Of a DNA stretch of 45,765 nucleotides, positions 24,588 to 33,109 are shown in pieces. The notes under the pieces were generated by a model, which was given only the letters and a program-made list of their open reading frames with translations, searched no databases and was not told the DNA's origin. The stretch is taken from positions 1 to 45,765 of the forward strand of contig NZ_SMKH01000025.1 in assembly GCF_004348515.1 (NCBI RefSeq), read 5' to 3'. Position 1 is the first letter of the stretch. Each line of letters opens with the position of its first letter. This DNA comes from Actinomadura sp. KC345. Its GTDB lineage: Bacteria; Actinomycetota; Actinomycetes; Streptosporangiales; Streptosporangiaceae. The position numbers and the translations under genes are program-made.

Positions 24588-26008
24588 CCGGCGCCAGTGT
24601 GACCGGCGCCAATATGACCCCGGTTCAGCGCCTCGCGGCCCTGGCCGCGGACGCCGGGAAGCGCGGGCTGCCCGCCGAGCTGCGCACCGACGCCGCCCGC
24701 CGGGTCCTGGACGCCCTGGGCAACAGCCTGGCCGCCACGGCCGAGCCGCCGGCCCGCGCGGTGGGCGAGCTCGTCGCCGAGTGGGGCGGCGCGGGGCGCG
24801 CCACCGCGATCGGCACCGGCGCCCGCCTTCCCGAGCCGAGCGCCGCGCTGCTGAACGGCACGCTCGCGCACTCCCTCGACTTCGACGACACGCATTTGCC
24901 GTCCGTCCTGCACCCGTCGGCCTCCGTGGTGCCCGCCGCGCTGGCCGTGGCGGAGGCCCGCGGCACCACCGGAGCCCTGCTGCTCGACGCGGTCGGGGTC
25001 GGCATCGAGATCACCGTCCGGCTGGGCATGGCGGGCTACGACCGCGAGCTCGGCAACTCGGTGTTCTTCGAACGCGGGCAGCACGCCACCGCGATCTGCG
25101 GAGCGGTCGGCGCCGCCGCGTCCGCCGCGCTGCTGTCCGGCCTGGACGCCGCCGGCATCGCGGACGCGATGGGCATCGCCGCCAGCATGGGCTCGGGCAT
25201 TTTGGAGGCCAACCGGACCGGCGGCACCGTCAAGCGCATCCACTGCGGCTGGGCCGCCCACGCCGCCGTCACGGCCGCCGGCCTCGCCCGGACCGGCATC
25301 ACCGGCCCGCCCACCGTCCTCGAAGGCCGCTTCGGGTTCCTCCAGGCGTTCTGCGGCGACCAGGTCGACCTGGACGCGCTGACGTCCGGGCTGGGCGAGC
25401 ACTGGGAACTGCCCGGGATCTTCTTCAAGCCGTACCCGTGCAACCACTTCACGCACGCCGGCATCGACGCCGCGCGCCGGCTGCGCGAACGCGGGCTGGA
25501 CACGGCCGGCATCGAGAGCATCGAGCTCGGCGCCCCGACGCCCGTCCTGCGCACGATCGGCGAACCCCACGAGGACAAGATCCGTCCCCAGTCGGGCTAC
25601 CACGCCGCGTTCTCCGGCCCCTACACGGTCGCGGCGGCGCTCCTGGGCGGCGGCGGCCTCGGCGTCTTCCACGAGGACTTCACCGACGAGGCCGCCGCGG
25701 ACCCCGGCCGGCTCGCGCTGGCCGCGAAGGTGCGCTGCGTGCCCGACGCCCGCTGCGACGAGATCTTCCCGCACCAGTTCCCGGCCGTCCTGCGCGTCCG
25801 GATGCGCGACGGCACCGAACTGGAGGAACGGGTGGACCACAACCGGGGCGGCCCCGGGAACCCGCTGTCGTCGGAGGAGCTGGCGACGAAGTTCCGCCTG
25901 AACGCCACCCGCCGCGTCACCGAGTCCCAGGCCGAGCGGATCACCGGCCTCACCTACGACCTGGCCGAGGCCGGCGACCTGTCGGAACTGACGTCCCTCC
26001 TCTCCTAG
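24584..26008 (+). CDS. MmgE/PrpD family protein (copy 2)
   Basis: A 474-residue family member with the classic motif HSLDFDDTHLPSVLHPS (96-112) and GGTVKRIHCGWAAHAAVTAA, so it keeps the active-site pattern of 2-methylcitrate dehydratase-like enzymes better than copy 1. A dehydratase, hydratase or decarboxylase role is likely. The GTG overlaps the cyclase stop. The first 30 bp are a tandem near-repeat of 15 bp (VTGAS then VTGAN), and an ATG follows at residue 11, so the real start may be any of three codons. Confidence 0.87.
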   Translation: MTGASVTGANMTPVQRLAALAADAGKRGLPAELRTDAARRVLDALGNSLAATAEPPARAVGELVAEWGGAGRATAIGTGARLPEPSAALLNGTLAHSLDFDDTHLPSVLHPSASVVPAALAVAEARGTTGALLLDAVGVGIEITVRLGMAGYDRELGNSVFFERGQHATAICGAVGAAASAALLSGLDAAGIADAMGIAASMGSGILEANRTGGTVKRIHCGWAAHAAVTAAGLARTGITGPPTVLEGRFGFLQAFCGDQVDLDALTSGLGEHWELPGIFFKPYPCNHFTHAGIDAARRLRERGLDTAGIESIELGAPTPVLRTIGEPHEDKIRPQSGYHAAFSGPYTVAAALLGGGGLGVFHEDFTDEAAADPGRLALAAKVRCVPDARCDEIFPHQFPAVLRVRMRDGTELEERVDHNRGGPGNPLSSEELATKFRLNATRRVTESQAERITGLTYDLAEAGDLSELTSLLS

Positions 26009-26026
26009 CCGGTCCGGCAACCCGTT

Positions 26027-26082
26027 GACTTGCGGCGAGTTGTTGTTATCCGGCATCCCATAACAACAACACGCCGCAAGTC
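26027..26082. repeat. Large perfect-stem inverted repeat
   Basis: Two 23-bp arms pair except for one A/A mismatch: GACTTGCGGCG + GTTGTTGTTAT on one side and ATAACAACAAC + CGCCGCAAGTC on the other, around a 10-nt loop. It starts 18 nt after the MmgE/PrpD stop and ends 55 nt before the racemase-like gene. The AT-rich inner half is unusual for this DNA. It may be a terminator between the two genes, or an operator; there is no T-tract. Confidence 0.8.
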
Positions 26083-26137
26083 GACGAACCCGGATACTGG
26101 ACGGGTGATCATTGCACCGGACCTGGAGCGGCCAGAC

Positions 26138-26869
26138 ATGCAGCACCTCGGAATCCTCGCCCACAGCGCGGAAGGCGCCGCGCTGTGCTTCCGGACCTTC
26201 TGCCAGGAGGGCTTCCGCGAACTGGGCCCCGACGACCACCCGGACGTGACGCTCGACCTCATCGCGCTCGCGCGGAGCATGCCCGCGTGGGACGCCGGGG
26301 ACCACGCCCCGATCAGGGGGACCCTCGCCGAGAGCGTCCGGCGGCTCGCGGCGGCGGGCGCGGACTTCTTCGTGTGCCCGGACAACACCGCGCACATGGC
26401 GCTCGAACGGCCCGGCGCCGACCTGGCGCTGCCCGGCCTGCACATCGCGCAGGTCGTCGCCGGCCGAGCCGCCCGCGACGGGAGGACGCGGGTCGGCGTC
26501 CTCGGCACCCGCTACACGATGGACGGGCCGGTCTACCCGAGGGAGCTGGCGGCGCGCGGCATCGCCGCCGAGGTCCCGGACGAGGCGGACCGGGAGACCG
26601 TCCACAGGATCATCTTCGACGAGCTGGTCAACGGGATCGTCACCGAGGACTCGCGCCGGGAGTACGTGCGGATCATCGAACGCCTCGCCGGGCGCGGCTG
26701 CGACGCCGTCGCGCTCGTGTGCACCGAGATCCCGCTCCTGGTGACGCCGGACGTCTCGCCGCTGCCCACGCTCGACTCCACGCGCCTGCTGGCCCGCGCC
26801 GCCTTCGACGTGGCCGCCCGACGCGCCGCCGCCCCCACCTGGCGCGGCGGACCTCTCGACCGGCGCTGA
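26138..26869 (+). CDS. Aspartate/glutamate racemase-family protein
   Basis: A 243-residue protein with both catalytic cysteines: C80 (FVCPDNTAH) and C195 (ALVCTEIPLL). PDNTAH matches the aspartate racemase branch. It may racemise an amino acid released by the island's pathway. GGAG lies 10 nt before the ATG; an in-frame GTG at 26105 is an alternative. A large hairpin separates it from the plus-arm operon, so it may be only partly co-expressed. Confidence 0.83.
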   Translation: MQHLGILAHSAEGAALCFRTFCQEGFRELGPDDHPDVTLDLIALARSMPAWDAGDHAPIRGTLAESVRRLAAAGADFFVCPDNTAHMALERPGADLALPGLHIAQVVAGRAARDGRTRVGVLGTRYTMDGPVYPRELAARGIAAEVPDEADRETVHRIIFDELVNGIVTEDSRREYVRIIERLAGRGCDAVALVCTEIPLLVTPDVSPLPTLDSTRLLARAAFDVAARRAAAPTWRGGPLDRR

Positions 26870-26920
26870 GACGAGCGGCCCCTGGCCTGGGCCGGGCCCC
26901 GGCCGCCTCCGGGACCGCGC

Positions 26921-27508
26921 CTACAGGACGGCGTCGACGATGCGGCGGGATCCGATCCACCGGGAGCGGTCCGCCGAGTAGCAGGCGGCGCCGTCCGGGC
27001 CCGCCGGTCCCTCGCGCCGGCGGCGCATGCCGAGTTGCAGGGCGAGCTCCGCCGACGCCGGGTTCGCCGTGTCGATCTCCGCGGTGACCCGGTGCACGCC
27101 GACCACCCCGAAGGCGTAGTCGAGCACCGCGCGGGACGCCTCTGCGGCGAGGCCCTGGCCCCAGCGGTCGGGCTCCAGGCTGTAGAGGATCTCCACGTCC
27201 GCGCCGTGCCCGAGCGGCCCGTCGTGATGGCTGAGTCCGGCCACGCCGATCAGCGGCTCTCCCGGCGCGGCGCCGTCGATCCCGGCGGTCCAGCGGGCGG
27301 GGCGCAGCGCCCACAGCCCGAAGCCCTCGGTGGCGAAGTCCCGCTCGCTGGCGCCGATGATCTCGGTGACCTGACCGGCGGAGATCGTCCGGTCGGCGAA
27401 CAGGTGGCGGCGGACGAGCGGTCCCGTCCAGTGGGTCAGCAGCGCGCCGTGGTCGCGCATGGTCACCGGATGCAGGACGAGGCGGACCGTGCGCAGGACC
27501 TCAGTCAT
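26921..27508 (-). CDS. GNAT-family N-acetyltransferase (RimJ/RimL-like)
   Basis: A 195-residue protein with the pattern of this subfamily: TVRLVLHPVTMRDHGALLTHW at the start, VEILYSLEPDRWGQGLAAEASRAVLDYAFGVVGVHRV (acetyl-CoA-binding region, here with RWGQGLA) and ANPASAELALQLGMRR near the end. The substrate is not predictable. Its ATG overlaps the stop of the upstream gene by 8 bp, so the two are probably co-translated. Confidence 0.87.
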   Translation of the reverse strand: MTEVLRTVRLVLHPVTMRDHGALLTHWTGPLVRRHLFADRTISAGQVTEIIGASERDFATEGFGLWALRPARWTAGIDGAAPGEPLIGVAGLSHHDGPLGHGADVEILYSLEPDRWGQGLAAEASRAVLDYAFGVVGVHRVTAEIDTANPASAELALQLGMRRRREGPAGPDGAACYSADRSRWIGSRRIVDAVL

Positions 27509-28172
27509 CCCCGTCCTCCGCGGCGGGCCAGCGCGGCGGGGCCTCCCCGTCCGGGACGCCCACCCGGAACACGCGCAGCTGGAGCGCCAGCGCCTTGTAG
27601 TACCCGACGAGCGTGACCAGCTCGACGAGGGCGGTGCGGCCCAGCGTGGCCGCGGCCTCGGTGAACACGGCGTCGCCGAGGTCGTCCTCGGTGACGAGCT
27701 GCCGCGTCGCCTCGTAGACGACGCGTTCGCGGACGTCGGCGAGCATCGGGGCGCGGCCCTCGCGCAGCGCGTCCATCTCGTCATCGCCGAGCCCGGCGCG
27801 GCGCCCGATCCGCTCGTGCGCGTACCACTCGTAGTCGGACCGGACGTGCGCGGCGACGACCAGCGTCGCGATCTCCCGCTCGCGCTTGGTGAACGCGGTG
27901 CGGAAGCGCAGCGCGGCGCCGAGATCCTGCAGCGGCAGGCCCACGGACGGGCTGTAGAGCATGGCGTTGAACGGTCCGTGGAGGCGCCCGGACTCGTCGG
28001 CCAGGTTGACCGGCGGGGTGCGGCCGGCGGTGCGCGGGCCGCCGGTCAGCGCCTCGTAGACGGTCCGCTGCTCGTCGCTGAGCGAGCCGGGGGGCAGCAG
28101 GGGGAGGCGGGTCGTGGACGGACCGCGCGGGGACCGGTCGTCGGCGTGCTCACCGCTCACGGGGTCGATCAC
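27501..28172 (-). CDS. Carboxymuconolactone decarboxylase-like protein
   Basis: A 223-residue all-helical protein with the family core FRTAFTKREREIATLVVAAHVRSDYEWYAHERIGRRAGLGDDEMDAL. It has the conserved Glu and His (YEWYAHE) but no CxxC pair, so it is not an AhpD-type peroxidase. Related proteins are decarboxylases or of unknown role. The GTG at 28172 is chosen because a good promoter (TTGAGC, 17 bp, TAGCGT) ends 7 nt before it, predicting a leaderless transcript; GTG 28160 is an alternative. Confidence 0.8.
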   Translation of the reverse strand: MIDPVSGEHADDRSPRGPSTTRLPLLPPGSLSDEQRTVYEALTGGPRTAGRTPPVNLADESGRLHGPFNAMLYSPSVGLPLQDLGAALRFRTAFTKREREIATLVVAAHVRSDYEWYAHERIGRRAGLGDDEMDALREGRAPMLADVRERVVYEATRQLVTEDDLGDAVFTEAAATLGRTALVELVTLVGYYKALALQLRVFRVGVPDGEAPPRWPAAEDGDD

Positions 28173-28179
28173 CCACCGC

Positions 28180-28208
28180 ACGCTAGGCGGTCGGCGGGGA
28201 GTGCTCAA
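28180..28208 (-). promoter_or_regulatory. Promoter (TTGAGC-17-TAGCGT), leaderless
   Basis: On the minus strand TTGAGC (28203-28208) and TAGCGT (28180-28185) have the ideal 17-bp spacing, and the GTG start lies 7 nt further on. It is the best-formed sigma-70-type promoter in front of the leaderless genes here. Confidence 0.6.
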
Positions 28209-28283
28209 GTCCCCGTCCGGTATGTGGAACCCCGGGCACACGGTGACGTGGCCGCCGCGTGACACGCGGGCCGGGCGCGCTGG

Positions 28284-28289
28284 CAGGAT
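28284..28289 (+). promoter_or_regulatory. -10 box (CAGGAT) of a leaderless promoter
   Basis: CAGGAT ends 6 nt before the GTG of the methyltransferase gene, and no ribosome binding site is visible. Confidence 0.4.
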
Positions 28290-28295
28290 GGCCGG

Positions 28296-29080
28296 GTGAC
28301 CGGCATCTACGACGACCCCTGGGCGTACGAGCTGGCGTGCTCGTTCCGCGACGTGCCCGCCGAGGTGGACGTCCTGCTCGCCTGGTGCGCCGCCCACCGC
28401 GCGGCGGGGCGCCCCGGGACGGTGCTGGAGCTGGCCGCCGGTCCCGCCGAGCACGCCCGCGAGTTCGCCCGCCGCGGGCCGGCCGCGACCGCGCTCGACC
28501 TGAATCCGGAGATGTGCGCCCACGCGGCCCGCGAGGCGCGGCGCGACGGGGTGGGGCTGGAGGTCGTCCAGGACGACATGACCCGGTTCGACCTGGGCCG
28601 CCGCTTCGACCTCATCGTGACCATGCTCGACTCCACGTCCCATCTGATGACGGTGGACGCGTTCGTCGCGCACCTGCGCCGGGCCGCCGCGCATCTGTCC
28701 CCGGACGGCCTGTACGTCGTCGAGATGTCGCACCCCCGGGACCGGCTGAGCGACGACCCGACCGTCAGTACCGGCTGGACGGTCGAGCGCGACGGCGTCC
28801 ACGCCAGCGTGCGCTGGGGCGAGCCGACCGACCGGCTCGACCCGGTGACGCAGATCGCCGACGACCACGTCACCATGACGATCACCGGGGACGGCGCCGC
28901 GCGGGTGCTGCGCGACGTCGTCCCCTACCGGTTCTGGACGGCCACCGAGCTCGACGCCGTCATCCGCCTGGCCGGCGGGCTGGAGGTCGTCGCGCAGTAC
29001 GGCGACTTCGGGGCCGGCGAGGACGCGGTGGCCCTCACCGACCCCGGAGCCTGGCGCATGATCACCCTCCTGCGCGGCCG

Positions 29081-29084
<4 letters not shown>
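28296..29084 (+). CDS. Class I SAM-dependent methyltransferase
   Basis: A 262-residue protein with the SAM-binding motif VLELAAGPAEHAREFARRG (about 47-65), the acidic motif II ALDLNPEMC and the motif LIVTMLDSTSHL. The substrate is unknown. The GTG start follows a -10-like box at 6 nt. The stop codon overlaps the stop of the convergent glyA gene within four bases (29081-29084). Confidence 0.85.
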
Positions 29085-30352
<1,268 letters not shown>

Positions 30353-30410
30353 CGTGAGCCTCCGCGCTGTTCGCGCCGGGACTTCGGGCGCCCCGGCGAA
30401 GGGGACCCGT

Positions 30411-30490
30411 ACACCCAGGCGCGCGGCGTGCGGACTACTCTCGCTCCCCGGTGGTCGTCTCCACCTTGACTGCGCCAGTCGCGTAGCCGC
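30411..30490 (-). ncRNA. ZTP riboswitch (pfl motif) upstream of glyA
   Basis: On the minus strand the conserved parts occur in order: GGCTAC, GACTGGCG, AGGTGG paired with CCACC, CCACCGGGGAGCG, the P1 partner GTAGTCC, and the 3' element CGCCTGGGT. This matches the ZTP (pfl) aptamer, which binds ZTP/ZMP and signals low 10-formyl-tetrahydrofolate. It precedes glyA, a known target class. Downstream, CGCCGGG and CCCGGCG can form a hairpin close to the ribosome binding site, so control may act on translation. Its first 56 nt overlap the 3' end of the EamA transporter gene. Confidence 0.87.
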
Positions 30491-31397
30491 CATCATAGCG
30501 AGCCCTCCGCCGCCCGTGGGGCGGCCGCGCGGGGAACGAGACGACGAACAGGCCGCCCAGCAGGAGCAGCGACCCGGCCGCGACCGGACCCGACATGCGC
30601 TCACCGAGGAGGAGGATCGCGAGTCCGGCGGCCACGAGCGGCTCGACGAGGCTGAGCGTCCCGGCGGCGGCCGCGGTCACCCGGCCCAGCCCGGTGACGA
30701 AGCACATGTACGCGGCGGCCGTGGCGGCGATCCCGAGCCACGCCACCAGCGCCGCGGAGCGGTGCTGCGCGAGGGCGGGCAGCTCGGCCAGCGTCCACGG
30801 CAGCAGCGCCGCTCCCCCGGCGAGCAGGGTCACCGACACGCCGGCGGCCATCCCCGCGTCGCGACCGGTGAGGATCTTGGCCGACACGGTGTAGACGCCG
30901 AAGCACGCCCCGCCGGCGAGGCTCAGCGCGATCCCGGCCGGGTCGGCGTGGACGGCGGAGCCGGGGACCGTCATCAGCGCGACGCCGCCGACCGCGCACA
31001 CCGTCCCCGCCCACCAGCGGCGGGTCAGCCGGGACCCCAGCGCGATCCGTTCGCAGAGCCCCGCCGAGACCGGCGCGAGCCCGAACACCACGGCGGTCGC
31101 GACGGCCGCGCCCGTGAGGTTCACCGAGCTGAAGAACGCCGCCTGGAACGTGCCGGTCGCCGCGGAGGCGGCCGCGAGCGGCGCCCACGTCCGCCGCGAC
31201 AGGGTCCGGAACGCCCGCCGCCTCGTCACGAGCACCAGCGCGGCGAGGACGAGCCCGCCGGAGAGGATCCGGGCGCCGCCGATCGCCACCGGTCCCGCGG
31301 ACGACCCGGCCATCACCTGCGCCGGCCCGACCGTCCCCCAGAGCACGCCCGCCGTGAGCACCAGCAGGACGCCGGACGAGTTGTTTCGTCGATCCAT
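30435..31397 (-). CDS. EamA/DMT-family transporter
   Basis: A 320-residue membrane protein with about ten helices and two EamA repeats (GVLLVLTAGVLWGTVGPAQVMAG at the start; FGVYTVSAKILTGRD after the middle). It probably exports amino acids or other metabolites. The ATG at 31397 lies 7 nt after a -10-like TAGCTT and has no ribosome binding site. The upstream Lrp/AsnC gene on the same strand may control it. The last 19 or so codons are also the glyA riboswitch sequence, so the tail (GAVKVETTTGERE) may reflect RNA constraint rather than protein function. Confidence 0.87.
   Translation of the reverse strand: MDRRNNSSGVLLVLTAGVLWGTVGPAQVMAGSSAGPVAIGGARILSGGLVLAALVLVTRRRAFRTLSRRTWAPLAAASAATGTFQAAFFSSVNLTGAAVATAVVFGLAPVSAGLCERIALGSRLTRRWWAGTVCAVGGVALMTVPGSAVHADPAGIALSLAGGACFGVYTVSAKILTGRDAGMAAGVSVTLLAGGAALLPWTLAELPALAQHRSAALVAWLGIAATAAAYMCFVTGLGRVTAAAAGTLSLVEPLVAAGLAILLLGERMSGPVAAGSLLLLGGLFVVSFPARPPHGRRRARYDGGYATGAVKVETTTGERE
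30492..30497 (-). promoter_or_regulatory. -10 box (TATGAT) for the glyA riboswitch transcript
   Basis: On the minus strand TATGAT lies just before the riboswitch aptamer, so a transcript would begin at its first stem. It lies inside the coding region of the EamA gene. No good -35 box was found. Confidence 0.5.
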
Positions 31398-31404
31398 GCG
31401 CCCG

Positions 31405-31410
31405 AAGCTA
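31405..31410 (-). promoter_or_regulatory. -10 box (TAGCTT) of a leaderless promoter
   Basis: On the minus strand TAGCTT ends 7 nt before the ATG of the EamA gene; no ribosome binding site is present between them. Confidence 0.45.
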
Positions 31411-31506
31411 GGAGAACATACGACGATCAACGCGTCGGAGCGCAGTTCCTTCGGACTGCCAGAGGGATGCCGTCACACCTTCGCCGACAGGCACGCACAC
31501 GCGAGA

Positions 31507-31998
31507 TCAGGTGTAGGACGTTCGCCCTTCACGCCTTCCCGGCACCGGAAGTTCGGCCTGCTCCACCGGCTGGACGTAGTCGTAGACGACCGTTGTCCGG
31601 ACGTCCACGAACTCTTTGCGCCGCGCCAGCCGGTCGAGCACGAAGTCACGCAGGTAAGCGGTGCTCGGAACGGCCACATGAACGAGCAGGTCCTCGTTTC
31701 CCGTCACCACGAACACCCCGACGGCCTCGGGCATGGCGGCCATGCCGTCCCGCGCGGACTCGATCGCCTCCCGCGACTGCGGCCGGATGCGGATCGAGAT
31801 CAGCGCCTGCACCCCGCGTTCGAGCCGCTCGAAGTCGACGGCGGCATGGAACCCGGTGATGACGCCCCGAGCCCGCAACGCGCGCGTCCGCTCCAGCGCG
31901 GTGGACGGCGCGATCCCCACCGCCTCCGCCAGTTCCCGGTTCGTCTGCCGCCCGTCCCGCTGCAACCGCCGCAGGATCGCCTGGTCGACCGCGTCCAT
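31507..31998 (-). CDS. Lrp/AsnC-family transcriptional regulator
   Basis: A 163-residue regulator. Residues 1-50 form the helix-turn-helix (VDQAILRRLQRDGRQTNRELAEAVGIAPSTALERTRAL), and 60-145 the RAM ligand-binding domain (GVQALISIRIRP, AVGVFVVTGNEDLLVHVAV). Such proteins sense amino acids. GGAGGGTGCTCC lies before the ATG. The next gene on the strand is the EamA transporter, a common target of Lrp-type regulators. Phased repeats lie 126-173 bp upstream. Confidence 0.9.
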   Translation of the reverse strand: MDAVDQAILRRLQRDGRQTNRELAEAVGIAPSTALERTRALRARGVITGFHAAVDFERLERGVQALISIRIRPQSREAIESARDGMAAMPEAVGVFVVTGNEDLLVHVAVPSTAYLRDFVLDRLARRKEFVDVRTTVVYDYVQPVEQAELPVPGRREGRTSYT

Positions 31999-32123
31999 GG
32001 AGCACCCTCCCCGAGATCACCGGCACACCCCGAACCCCACACGCAAAAGCGCGCCCGGACGTGCCTCACCCCGAAGAATATTCGAAGGACGCGGAGACAT
32101 CGGCCATCGCCCCAGTCGGCACC

Positions 32124-32171
32124 AACCTGAGCACTCGCCGAAGGCAGGTTGCGAGCGAAGCGAGAAACCTG
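32124..32171. repeat. Three 6-bp repeats in alternating orientation, 21 bp apart
   Basis: AACCTG (32124-32129), CAGGTT (32145-32150) and AACCTG (32166-32171) are spaced by exactly 21 bp from start to start. The middle one can pair with either neighbour, each time with a 15-nt loop. The 277-bp intergenic region that holds them also has GCGAGCGAAGCGAG-type low-complexity sequence and GGGCCC blocks. The spacing of two helical turns fits a multi-site binding protein such as Lrp, but RNA structure is possible too. Confidence 0.5.
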
Positions 32172-32275
32172 ATCGCGCAGCGAGCCGGAGCGATGCAGCG
32201 ATCGCACCGTGGTTTCCGCCGAAGGAGGGCCCCCAGGGCCCGACGCCAAGGGAACTGCAAACGAACACGGCGGCT

Positions 32276-32647
32276 TCAGCGGCCGGCGGCCTCCAGGGCC
32301 TGCTTGACGGCGGCCCGCTTCTCGCGGAGCTTGGCGAGCGCCTCTTCGAGGATCGCCTCGCCGTCCTCGTCGCTGCGGCGCTCCTTCACGTAGGCCAGGT
32401 GCGTCTTGTACGGCTCGGTCCTCGGCGGGGCCGGAGGGTTCTCCGAGTCCTGCCCGGCCGGGAAGCCGCAGCGCGGACAGTCCCAGGTCTCGGGGACCGC
32501 GACGTCGGTCGCGAAGCTGGGGCGGGTCTCGTGCCGGTTGGCGCAGTAGAACGTCACCCAGACGCGGGGGGCCGCGTCGCCGCGCTCTGCCTCTCCCATC
32601 GGACCGGCCCCGACGCGGCTGCCCCGAATCGCGTTGCCACTACCCAC
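32276..32647 (-). CDS. rbpA: RNA polymerase-binding protein RbpA
   Basis: A 123-residue protein that begins MGSGNAIRGSRVGAGPMGEAERG, the strongly conserved RbpA start. Zinc ligands C35, H39, C57 and C60 (CPRCGFPAG) are visible, followed by NPPAPPRTEPYKTHLAYVKERRSDEDGEAIL, the sigma-interacting part. It binds RNA polymerase and principal sigma factors and supports open-complex formation in actinobacteria. The C-terminal tail (LAKLREKRAAVKQALEAAGR) is longer than in many homologues. It lies downstream of the secG gene on the same strand. Confidence 0.96.
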   Translation of the reverse strand: MGSGNAIRGSRVGAGPMGEAERGDAAPRVWVTFYCANRHETRPSFATDVAVPETWDCPRCGFPAGQDSENPPAPPRTEPYKTHLAYVKERRSDEDGEAILEEALAKLREKRAAVKQALEAAGR

Positions 32648-32728
32648 GGAGTACTCCTCGCTCAGTGTTTCCGCCGCTCCCGTGTCCTGCCGGGACGGCG
32701 CGTCGCTCGCATGTGCCGGACGGGCGGT

Positions 32729-32971
32729 TCAGCCCGAGGCGTCGCCCTTGAGCAGCAGCCCGAGGACGACGACGGAGGCGAACCAGATCACGCCGACGCC
32801 GACGGTCAGGCGGTCGAGGTTGCGCTCCACCACCGACGATCCGCCCAGGGACGTCGAGATGCCGCCGCCGAACATGTCCGACAGTCCGCCGCCCTTGCCC
32901 TTGTGCATGAGGACGAGGACCACCATCAGCAAGCTCGAGGTGATGAGCACGATGGACGTTGCGATGATCAC
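32729..32971 (-). CDS. secG: Preprotein translocase subunit SecG
   Basis: An 80-residue protein with two helices (about 4-21 and 57-75) and the SecG loop HKGKGGGLSDMFGGG. It is a small partner of the SecYEG channel in the membrane. The start is GTG. The gene follows tpiA, the usual actinobacterial order gap-pgk-tpiA-secG. Confidence 0.95.
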   Translation of the reverse strand: MIIATSIVLITSSLLMVVLVLMHKGKGGGLSDMFGGGISTSLGGSSVVERNLDRLTVGVGVIWFASVVVLGLLLKGDASG

Positions 32972-33109
32972 GATTCTTCAGCGCCTTGTCTTCGTAGTTC
33001 AGGACGGCGGGTCGGGCCGGGCGGTTTACCCGTCAGGTACGAAGGGTACGACGAACCATCGGCTGGTTCGGCAAGAACCCCCAGTTGAAACAGAATTGAT
33101 CAGTTTTGA
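32972..33109 (-). other. Intergenic region tpiA-secG with small palindromes
   Basis: It holds GAACC, GGTTC and GAACC in alternating order (about 33054-33080) and a direct repeat TTGATCAG (33094-33101 and 33104-33111) that reaches the tpiA stop. These could form alternate hairpins in the leader of secG. No convincing promoter or terminator is seen. Confidence 0.3.

Noticed and set aside
24404..26605. 733-codon minus-strand frame across the MmgE/PrpD and racemase genes
   Set aside because: It runs across two well-supported genes and an intergenic hairpin and has no recognisable domain.
10851..26869. Secondary-metabolite gene cluster
   Set aside because: The cyclase-family gene might hint at polyketides, but there are no synthase, carrier-protein or tailoring genes; importer and CoA enzymes point to catabolism.
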